Below, one piece after another: positions 6,288 to 11,372 of a stretch of 11,372 nt of DNA. The position numbers and the translations under genes are program-made. The DNA comes from Verrucomicrobiota bacterium (GTDB lineage: Bacteria > Verrucomicrobiota > Kiritimatiellia > Kiritimatiellales > Tichowtungiaceae). Under the pieces are notes generated by a model, which was not told the DNA's origin, ran no database searches, and saw only the letters and a list, made by a program, of their open reading frames with translations. Position 1 is the first letter of the stretch. Each line of letters starts with the position of its first letter. Location of the stretch: NCBI GenBank assembly GCA_030619095.1, contig JAUXCB010000017.1, positions 1-11,372 on the forward strand, written 5' to 3'.

Positions 6288-7255
6288 AAGCCCTGCTCTT
6301 AACGGACGGGAAACCCGGGCACGAAAACCAGTCGATCGCCCTTTGCCAACATCTCGGACTGGAAACTGAGACGGTAACGGTTTCGTATTCTCAAAAACCG
6401 GCCAAGGGGCTCTCCTATTTGCTTGATCGGCTCGGCATCCACACGGCCAACATCTTTCAGATGTCGCCCGAGGTCAAAAGTCGAAAGTCAAAAGTCAAAG
6501 GACATCCATCTTCGACCTTCGACGTGGTGGTGTCCACGGGTTCAACAACATTTTACCCGAATAAGGTGATCGCCCGGAAGCTGGGGATTCCCAATGTCGC
6601 CATTTTAAATCCAAAAGGCTACCGTCTGAATTTCAGCGCGGTTTTATGTCCGGCCTACGACCACCCGCCGAAAAGAGGGAATATCACGGAACTTCCCCTG
6701 AATCTCTGCGCAGCCGACGAGTCGTTCTTTACGAAAAAAGCCGAAGAATTTTTGCAGAAGCATCAGCCGGAAAGACCGGCGACCGGCTTTATCATCGGCG
6801 GATCCAATGCGGTCTCCACCCTGGATGCCGATGGACTGAAATCCCGATTGGACCAGGCTTTTGAACAGACCGAAGGCTGCGAGCGATGGGTGACCACCTC
6901 GCGCCGGACACCGAAAGAGGTTGAAGCCGTTATCGAGGCCCTGCCCTTTGACTACCGGTTGATCAACTCCAGCGATCCGTACAATCCGGTTCCCGCCTTC
7001 ATTCAACTCTGCGACCGGCTGTTTGTCACCAGCGACTCCGCCTCAATGGTCAGTGAATGCGCCAGCTTTGGCTCGGCGAAGGTTGAAATTCTGATGAACC
7101 GCCAGCTCAAAACACCCAACAAGTTCGAGGAGCTGATCCAGGGGCTGGAAACTCGCGGAGCCGTGCACACCTTCGACGGGACGCTGGGCGATGCCGCCGC
7201 GAAGATCGACCTGAAGCCCCTGCTCGAAAACGCGCTGAAGAAGGTCATCGGTTAA
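6284..7255 (+). CDS. ELM1-like (DUF1022) GT-B fold protein
   Basis: Belongs to the family named after plant mitochondrial fission factor ELM1 (Pfam mito_fiss_Elm1). Bacterial members have no settled function and resemble GT-B nucleotide-sugar glycosyltransferases. From the ATG at 6284 it has 323 residues. Recognisable blocks: LLTDGKPGHENQ (residues 4-15), DVVVSTGSTTFYPN (about 80-93), FIIGGSNA, WVTTSRRTPKEVEAV and LFVTSDSASMVSECASF, the last resembling the donor-binding region of GT-B enzymes. The frame opens earlier at 6152, but that stretch lies inside the acyltransferase gene in another frame; the ATGA overlap and family N-terminus support 6284. The operon suggests a sugar-transfer or related step on lipid A (inference). 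Residues about 64-79 (VKSRKSKVKGHPSSTF) are a repeat-derived basic insertion just before the DVVVS strand. Confidence 0.8.
   Translation: MKALLLTDGKPGHENQSIALCQHLGLETETVTVSYSQKPAKGLSYLLDRLGIHTANIFQMSPEVKSRKSKVKGHPSSTFDVVVSTGSTTFYPNKVIARKLGIPNVAILNPKGYRLNFSAVLCPAYDHPPKRGNITELPLNLCAADESFFTKKAEEFLQKHQPERPATGFIIGGSNAVSTLDADGLKSRLDQAFEQTEGCERWVTTSRRTPKEVEAVIEALPFDYRLINSSDPYNPVPAFIQLCDRLFVTSDSASMVSECASFGSAKVEILMNRQLKTPNKFEELIQGLETRGAVHTFDGTLGDAAAKIDLKPLLENALKKVIG
6473..6523. repeat. 7-base tandem array with an inverted partner inside the ELM1-like gene
   Basis: Units AAAAGTC (6476-6482), GAAAGTC (6483-6489) and AAAAGTC (6490-6496) are followed by a partial AAAGG. About 10 bases later come TTCGACC and TTCGAC (6511-6523), the same heptamer type on the opposite strand: GTCGAAAGTC (6480-6489) pairs with GACCTTCGAC (6514-6523) at nine of ten positions. 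The element is in frame and adds lysine- and serine-rich residues. The purine bias contrasts with the flanking codons. Confidence 0.7.
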
Positions 7256-7265
7256 TTTTGAAACG

Positions 7266-7279
7266 GCGGCTTAAGCCGC
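7266..7279. repeat. Perfect 14-base palindrome, probably a shortened REP
   Basis: GCGGC-TTAA-GCCGC, eleven bases after the ELM1-like stop. It shares GCGGC, TTAA and GCCGC in the same order with the longer REP at 7866-7895, and is followed by CTAG as that one is preceded by GTAG, but in the opposite sense. There is no T-tract, so it is a poor terminator. It is best read as a decayed REP on the left side of the transposase cassette. Confidence 0.55.
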
Positions 7280-7289
7280 TCTAGAAAAT

Positions 7290-7322
7290 GCGCGTGCCCG
7301 AATACGGGTCACACGCACTACA
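7290..7322 (-). repeat. REP element, left copy flanking the RAYT gene
   Basis: This 33-base sequence is repeated exactly at 7816-7848. Read on the minus strand it starts with GTAG (7321-7318), the head tetranucleotide typical of REP sequences. It then folds into a bulged stem: GCGTG pairs with CACGC and CCCG with CGGG around an AATA loop (plus-strand letters), with an unpaired TCA. The head and bulged stem are the standard form of REPs recognised by RAYT transposases. Confidence 0.85.
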
Positions 7323-7330
7323 TCAGAAAA

Positions 7331-7789
7331 ATGAGAAACAACCAAAAACACCCAGGTCGCCCTCCTCGAATTGTTCCGTTTCAGCATCACCCGATATACT
7401 TCATCACATTCAACACTCATAATCGCCAATGCCTGCTGAACCATGTTGAAACTCACCTGAGATTCTTAAAGTTTGCAGAACAAGCCGCATTGCGAGGTGC
7501 CGCCATCGGTCGCTATGTTCTGATGCCCGATCATATCCATTTTTTTCTGCGCTGTCATGAATCTCTGAAACTCGGGGATACCATCCGCCTGATGAAAAGA
7601 TCCCTTTCTGCAACGATCAAAGGACCTGCCCCGCACTGGCAACCGGGTTTCTTTGACCACATCCTGCGGCACTCTGAAAGTTACAGCGGGAAATGGCACT
7701 ACGTTGAACAAAATCCCGTCCGCGCCGGACTCGTGAAAAACTCTGAAGAGTGGCCGTTTCAAGGCGAGATCGTGGAGCTGAGAATCTAG
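7331..7789 (+). CDS. REP-associated tyrosine transposase (RAYT, Y1_Tnp/IS200-like)
   Basis: Single-strand DNA transposase of the Y1 HUH superfamily; RAYTs bind and cleave REP hairpins and are thought to spread them. The 152-residue protein has the family opening HHPIYFITFNTHNRQCLL (19-36), the HUH metal-binding pair in MPDHIHFF (His68, His70), and WHYVEQNPVRAGLV (122-135), in which Tyr124 is the likely nucleophile. The ending SEEWPFQG also fits the family. It appears intact. No ribosome-binding site stands out before the ATG, so expression may be low. Identical REPs lie 9 bases before and 27 bases after it. The cassette sits between the convergent 3' ends of the lpx-type operon and msbA, a common REP location where insertion does little harm. 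Confidence 0.93.
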   Translation: MRNNQKHPGRPPRIVPFQHHPIYFITFNTHNRQCLLNHVETHLRFLKFAEQAALRGAAIGRYVLMPDHIHFFLRCHESLKLGDTIRLMKRSLSATIKGPAPHWQPGFFDHILRHSESYSGKWHYVEQNPVRAGLVKNSEEWPFQGEIVELRI

Positions 7790-7815
7790 CCGCGGCCTGC
7801 TCATTCAACCAAAAA

Positions 7816-7848
7816 GCGCGTGCCCGAATACGGGTCACACGCACTACA
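7816..7848 (-). repeat. REP element, right copy flanking the RAYT gene
   Basis: Identical over 33 bases to 7290-7322 and in the same orientation, with GTAG head on the minus strand and the same bulged stem. The bases outside the repeat differ on both sides, so the copies are discrete units rather than part of a long duplication. Confidence 0.85.
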
Positions 7849-7865
7849 AATGAAAATCTAACTTT

Positions 7866-7895
7866 GTAGCGGCGGATTAACCCGAAGGGAAAGCC
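7866..7895 (+). repeat. GTAG-headed REP of a second subtype
   Basis: GTAG (7866-7869) is followed by GCGGC and, after an internal CCC-GAA-GGG hairpin, by GCCGC. Head on the left and stem to the right place it opposite in orientation to the neighbouring 33-base REPs, giving a two-REP inverted arrangement like a BIME. The 14-base palindrome at 7266 looks like its shortened partner on the other side of the transposase gene. Confidence 0.65.
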
Positions 7896-7924
7896 GCGCA
7901 CCCTGGCGGGTCACACGCACTGCA
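7896..7924 (-). repeat. Diverged third copy of the RAYT-flanking REP
   Basis: It shares GCGC at the left and CGGGTCACACGCACT at the right with the 33-base REP, but the central stem-loop is shortened, so only CCC/GGG and GCG/CGC can pair. The head reads GCAG instead of GTAG on the minus strand. It ends two bases before the msbA stop codon. Confidence 0.65.
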
Positions 7925-7926
7925 CA

Positions 7927-9732
7927 TCATTCACCATTGTTGCGGAACTGGATATCATAAAGATATTTATACTTCCCGCCCGCCTGCAACAGTTCATCGT
8001 GCGAACCCTGCTCCACGATCCCTCCCTGATCGAGCACAACAATCGAGTCGGCATGGGCAATCGTTGACAGTCGGTGGGCAATGACAAATACGGTGCGGTC
8101 TTTCATCAGTTCATCGAGCGCACCCTGTACAAGACGCTCCGACTCGGTATCCAGCGCACTGGTCGCCTCGTCGAGAATCAAAATCGGAGGGTTTTTAAGC
8201 AGCGCACGGGCAATGGCCACCCGCTGGGCCATGCCGCCGGAAAGCAGAGAGCCGCGTTCGCCGATGACGGTATCGTAGCCGTCGTGAAGCTCCTCAATAA
8301 ATTCATGTGCGTTGGCCCGCCGGGCCGCCTCTTTGATCTGTTCCAGAGAAGCGTCTTCGTTGCCGTAGGAAATGTTGTCCGCCACGCTGCGGTTGAACAA
8401 AATCGTCTCCTGCGTCACAATCCCGATCTGTTCGCGCAGAGAGTGAACCGTGTACTCGCGCAGGTCTCTCCCGTTCAGCTCGATCCTTCCGGAGGTGACA
8501 TCGAAGAAGCGCGGGATCAGGTTCACCAGCGTGGTTTTCCCTGAACCGGAACTGCCCACAAAGGCAATACACTGCCCGGATTTAGTCTGCAGGTTGATTC
8601 CGGACAGCACCGGTTTTGTGTCGTACGAAAACGAAACATCCCTGAATTCCACACTCCGGACGGGGCCGGAAAACCGAACGGCATCAGGGGCATCATCGAT
8701 GGTATTGGTGATATCGAGCACCTCGAAAATCCGATCCACGCCGGGCGCCGCCTTCTGGACGTGCATATAAATCTGGCTCAGTTTTTTGGCCGGCTTGTAC
8801 ATTTGGATCATCGCCGCAGCGAATGTGAGCAGCAGCGACAGCGACAAGTCGAACTTGAATGCATAAACCAGAACCATCGAGGCAGTCAGTGCGGAAAAGA
8901 AAATCATAAGCGGTTCGCTCAACGAGCGTGCACGCGACTGTTTGACCAGCATGGCAAAGACACGCCGGTTAAACAGATTAAAGCGCGAGATCTCGGCCGC
9001 CTCTGTTTGGAATGCCTTCACGACCTGTGCACCGGCAATGGTCTCCTGCACAACGGAGAGCATGTCGCCCAGCCCCTCCTGCCCCCGCTTGGAGGCCTTG
9101 CGGACTTTTCGCCCAAGCAGTGCAACCGGCAGAATGACCAGCGGAAAAACAAAAAATGCAATCAGAGAAAGCTTCCAGTTCAGATAGAACATGGCGCCCA
9201 GGCAACCGATCAGCGCAAACGGCTCCCGAATGATATCACCGACCACATTGGAAACCAGCTGGGTCAGCAGCGTGGTGTCGTTGGCAACCCGCGAGATGAG
9301 CTCTCCGGCCCGGCTTTGAGAGAAAAACTGCATCGGCAGCGCATGAATATGACTGAACAGCCGGCTGCGCAAATCAGCCACCACCCGGTTGCCGACCCAC
9401 TCGACCAGATATTTCCCGCAGAAAAAGAGAAGCCCCTGCAGAAGCGCGAAAACCGGCAGGACGGCTGCTGTGAGCCAGATGCGCCTCATGCCGACATCGC
9501 CCACATCGCCCTGCACCTCATCCGGATTCGGCAGATCCGACAGACTGATCGTTTCGCCGGAGAGCAGACCAAGCCCCCAGTACAGCCCGATCACCAGCCC
9601 GAAAGTTGCCGCACCCTGCAAAATTCCGCAGATAATTCCACCCACCAGCCGCCAGCGGTAAACCCGAACAAACGGGGACAGACGTGTATAGATTTCAGAG
9701 GAAGCAGACTGCTTCTGTTCATTTAAATTCAT
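7927..9732 (-). CDS. msbA: MsbA-like ABC exporter (fused membrane and ATPase domains)
   Basis: Half-transporter of the type IV ABC exporter class; MsbA dimers flip lipid A-core across the inner membrane. From the ATG at 9732 it has 601 residues. Residues 1 to about 330 form the six-helix membrane domain and about 360 to the end the ATPase domain. Visible motifs: Walker A GSSGSGKTT (393-401), Q-loop Gln441, signature LSGGM (497-501, where LSGGQ is usual), Walker B ILILDEATSALD with Asp521/Glu522, and H-loop His553 in VIAHRLSTI. A TTG two codons upstream (9738) has AGGGA at better spacing and could be the real start. Nearby lipid A genes favour the MsbA role, but related multidrug exporters cannot be excluded by sequence alone. 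It is divergent from the glycosyltransferase gene. Confidence 0.88.
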   Translation of the reverse strand: MNLNEQKQSASSEIYTRLSPFVRVYRWRLVGGIICGILQGAATFGLVIGLYWGLGLLSGETISLSDLPNPDEVQGDVGDVGMRRIWLTAAVLPVFALLQGLLFFCGKYLVEWVGNRVVADLRSRLFSHIHALPMQFFSQSRAGELISRVANDTTLLTQLVSNVVGDIIREPFALIGCLGAMFYLNWKLSLIAFFVFPLVILPVALLGRKVRKASKRGQEGLGDMLSVVQETIAGAQVVKAFQTEAAEISRFNLFNRRVFAMLVKQSRARSLSEPLMIFFSALTASMVLVYAFKFDLSLSLLLTFAAAMIQMYKPAKKLSQIYMHVQKAAPGVDRIFEVLDITNTIDDAPDAVRFSGPVRSVEFRDVSFSYDTKPVLSGINLQTKSGQCIAFVGSSGSGKTTLVNLIPRFFDVTSGRIELNGRDLREYTVHSLREQIGIVTQETILFNRSVADNISYGNEDASLEQIKEAARRANAHEFIEELHDGYDTVIGERGSLLSGGMAQRVAIARALLKNPPILILDEATSALDTESERLVQGALDELMKDRTVFVIAHRLSTIAHADSIVVLDQGGIVEQGSHDELLQAGGKYKYLYDIQFRNNGE

Positions 9733-9783
9733 GAGCAACAGTTTCCCTGAACTGTCTTTAAACGAAAAGGAAAAAGCATCCCC

Positions 9784-9800
9784 TGTTCGAACACGAGTTC
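9784..9800. promoter_or_regulatory. Overlapping palindromes in the msbA/glycosyltransferase divergent region
   Basis: TGTTCGAACA (9784-9793) is a perfect ten-base palindrome. It overlaps GAAC-ACGA-GTTC (9789-9800), a perfect inverted repeat with four-base spacing. They lie in the 119-base gap between divergent starts, where an operator for both genes would be expected. The second repeat resembles the GAAC-N4-GTTC LexA box of Gram-positive bacteria, but neither neighbour is an SOS gene. I could not place a convincing -10/-35 in this gap. Confidence 0.4.
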
Positions 9801-9851
9801 CGGTCTCAAAACCCTTTCAACCGGCAACATATACCTGTTAACGTCTCCCGC

Positions 9852-10955
9852 ATGCACATTGTTCAAGTATTACCGGAACTCAATCAGGGCGGCGTGGAAC
9901 GAGGCACCGTGGAACTCAACCGCGAACTCGTTGCACGCGGTCATCAAAGCACGGTCATCTCGGCGGGAGGAACGCTCGTTGATCAAATCGGACAAGATGG
10001 CGGTCGACATATCCGGGTGGATGTCTGCAGTAAAAACCCGCTGACCGTCCCAAAAAGAGTTTCTGATCTCCGACGTCTGATCTCCGACCTCTCTCCTGAT
10101 ATTCTCCACGCCCGCAGCCGGGTTCCGGCATGGCTCTGCCATTTTGCAAACAAGCCGCTGAACATTCCGTTCGTCACCACAGTGCATGGATTCAACAGCG
10201 TCAGCAAATACAGCGAAATTATGACCACCGGGGAGCGCGTGATCTACGGCAGCACCGCCATCAAAGAGTACATCCTGAAAAACTATTCCATAGATGAATC
10301 CAAGCTGCGTTATGTCCCGCGCGGAATCGACATGGCTCACTTCGATCCCGAAGCCGTCGATGAGTCATTTATCCGTGAGTTTAAACAGCAACATGGCCTG
10401 GAGGGAAAAACGGTCCTCACCATGGTCGGACGAATTACGGAATGGAAGGGACATGACACGTTTATCCGGGCCCTGGCCGAGGTGCAGAAGACGCATCCTG
10501 AGGTCGTCGGGGTGGTGGCAGGAGGCATCTGGCACGACAAACAGGACTATTTTCAGACACTGGAAAAACTCGCCGCCGACCTTGGAGCGAACATTCGCTT
10601 TACCGGCTCGCAAACGCAAATACGGGAAGTCTACGCGCTCAGCGACCTGGTTGTATCCGCCGCCTCCACCAAAGCGGAAACCTTTGGCCGCACAGCGGCC
10701 GAAGCGCTGGCCATGAACACTCCCGTCATCGCCAGTGCGCACGGCGGCTCGCTCGACATCCTGATCGACGGCGAAAACGGACTGCTGTTTGAACCGGGCA
10801 ACCACACGGAGCTGTCCGCCAAAATTGAACAGGCGCTGAACGTTCGCTTTAAGAACATGCGGGAGAATATCCAGCAGCATTTCAGCCTGCAGCACATGGT
10901 CGACACAGAGCTTGAAGTGTACAGGGAAGTTCTTCCTCCATCTGAAGTCCACTAA
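9852..10955 (+). CDS. Family 4 glycosyltransferase (GT-B fold), probably lipid A-core or surface glycan
   Basis: Cytoplasmic or membrane-associated retaining glycosyltransferase of CAZy family GT4. The 367 residues start MHIVQVLPELNQGGVERGTVELNRELVARGH, a typical GT4 N-terminus with the acceptor-side glycine loop, which fixes the ATG at 9852 even though no ribosome-binding site precedes it. The donor half has GRITEWKG (Arg194 and Lys199, phosphate contacts) and the E-x7-E motif AETFGRTAAEAL (Glu276, Glu284). The middle segment ILHARSRVPAWL...FVTTVHGFNSVSKYSEIMTTGERV is common in GT4 enzymes encoded near lipid A export genes. Sugar donor and acceptor cannot be deduced. Divergence from msbA suggests LPS core or related glycan assembly (inference). 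The gene appears intact. Confidence 0.9.
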   Translation: MHIVQVLPELNQGGVERGTVELNRELVARGHQSTVISAGGTLVDQIGQDGGRHIRVDVCSKNPLTVPKRVSDLRRLISDLSPDILHARSRVPAWLCHFANKPLNIPFVTTVHGFNSVSKYSEIMTTGERVIYGSTAIKEYILKNYSIDESKLRYVPRGIDMAHFDPEAVDESFIREFKQQHGLEGKTVLTMVGRITEWKGHDTFIRALAEVQKTHPEVVGVVAGGIWHDKQDYFQTLEKLAADLGANIRFTGSQTQIREVYALSDLVVSAASTKAETFGRTAAEALAMNTPVIASAHGGSLDILIDGENGLLFEPGNHTELSAKIEQALNVRFKNMRENIQQHFSLQHMVDTELEVYREVLPPSEVH

Positions 10956-11027
10956 TCGGAAAGAAGTCGGGTTGTGTGATGATGTGCTCGTCATAGACAG
11001 TTGGACGATCTATTCAGGCCCAGCCGA

Positions 11028-11372
11028 CTATCGGAGAGCGGCCTGGCGATACAGATCTTCCATTAACGGCAGGACGGCATCCTCATGATAGGTGGTGCGA
11101 TACAGATCCAGCGCCTTCGCGGCTCTGGCCGAAGCCTCCTCCGGACCCCGAACCGCTGTTTTCAGAGCCTTGGCGAGCGTATCAACCGATCCAATCTCCG
11201 CAAAGAAAGCCGTCTCGTCGGACAGCACCTGTACCGGCCCCTGCGAGCGGGTTGTCACGACGGGAACCCCGCGCGCCATCGCTTCGAGCATCACGATCCC
11301 GAACGGTTCGTCCCGTGACGGCAGAACGAACAGATCCGCCTGATCAAGCTCCTGCCGGACATCATCCATCCA
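11028..11372 (-). CDS. Glycosyltransferase family 4, C-terminal part (cut by window edge)
   Basis: The last 115 codons of a GT4 enzyme; the frame is open at the window end, so the start lies outside. The visible part opens WMDDVRQELDQADLFVLPSRDEPFGIVMLEAMARGVPVV, which contains the E-x7-E donor-site motif (Glu in DEPFG, Glu in LEAMA), followed by the usual SQGPVQVL block and a helical C-terminus. It converges on the intact glycosyltransferase gene across a 72-base gap without a good terminator. Two GT4 genes side by side fit a glycan-assembly locus continuing to the right. Confidence 0.88.
   Translation of the reverse strand, partial: WMDDVRQELDQADLFVLPSRDEPFGIVMLEAMARGVPVVTTRSQGPVQVLSDETAFFAEIGSVDTLAKALKTAVRGPEEASARAAKALDLYRTTYHEDAVLPLMEDLYRQAALR

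Noticed and set aside
7266..7924. Repeats around the transposase gene as a CRISPR array
   Set aside because: The repeats are few, hairpin-forming, unevenly spaced and of two types, with a transposase between them and no cas genes.
8761..9726. Plus-strand open frame of about 320 codons opposite the MsbA membrane domain
   Set aside because: Rich in Gln, His, Pro and Arg, with no family motifs; the opposite strand encodes a textbook ABC exporter.
10970..11030. AGTCGGGT/AGCCGACT inverted repeat as a bidirectional terminator between the convergent glycosyltransferase genes
   Set aside because: The arms are imperfect, the loop is about 50 bases long and there is no T-tract on either strand.

Overview
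The window looks like part of a Gram-negative chromosome devoted to the cell envelope. It carries a lipid II flippase, an LpxC homologue, a lipid A late acyltransferase, an MsbA-type exporter and two GT-B glycosyltransferases, so the host makes lipid A. Base composition is moderately GC-rich. The mix of genes and the abundance of small palindromic repeats would suit a member of the Verrucomicrobiota/Kiritimatiellota (PVC) group. That placement is an impression and no sequence here proves it.

Layout. (1) 1-167: AT-richer lead-in with no gene I can name. (2) 168-1586 (+): cysS, cysteinyl-tRNA synthetase, interrupted in frame by a 56-base palindrome. (3) 1620-4237 (-): a CPBP/CAAX-type membrane protease followed by murJ, separated by a short GC-rich palindromic spacer. 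The protease's C-terminal tail is encoded by a 7-base tandem array. (4) 4348-7255 (+): a tightly packed three-gene operon of LpxC-like protein, LpxL-type acyltransferase and ELM1/DUF1022 GT-B protein. Both junctions are ATGA overlaps, and the ELM1 gene contains a second 7-base array. (5) 7256-7926: a REP-associated tyrosine transposase (RAYT) between two identical 33-base REP copies, with further REP-like palindromes. The whole cassette lies between the 3' ends of two convergent transcription units. (6) 7927-9732 (-): msbA-like ABC exporter. (7) 9852-10955 (+): family-4 glycosyltransferase, divergent from msbA. (8) 11028-11372 (-): C-terminal end of another family-4 glycosyltransferase, cut by the window edge.

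How the genes fit together. The LpxC-like, LpxL, ELM1, MsbA and glycosyltransferase genes form a plausible lipid A/core module: deacetylation or a related step, late acylation, sugar transfer, then flipping across the inner membrane. MurJ flips the peptidoglycan precursor. CysS is housekeeping.

The most interesting layer is not the genes but the small repeats. At least four classes occur in 11 kb: RAYT-linked REPs, a GGGGTCAG-type palindrome read in frame through cysS, 7-base arrays read in frame in two genes, and a CCCCTC palindrome before murJ. Several have become part of proteins. The LpxC homologue also departs from the canonical active site at several positions and may not be an ordinary LpxC.
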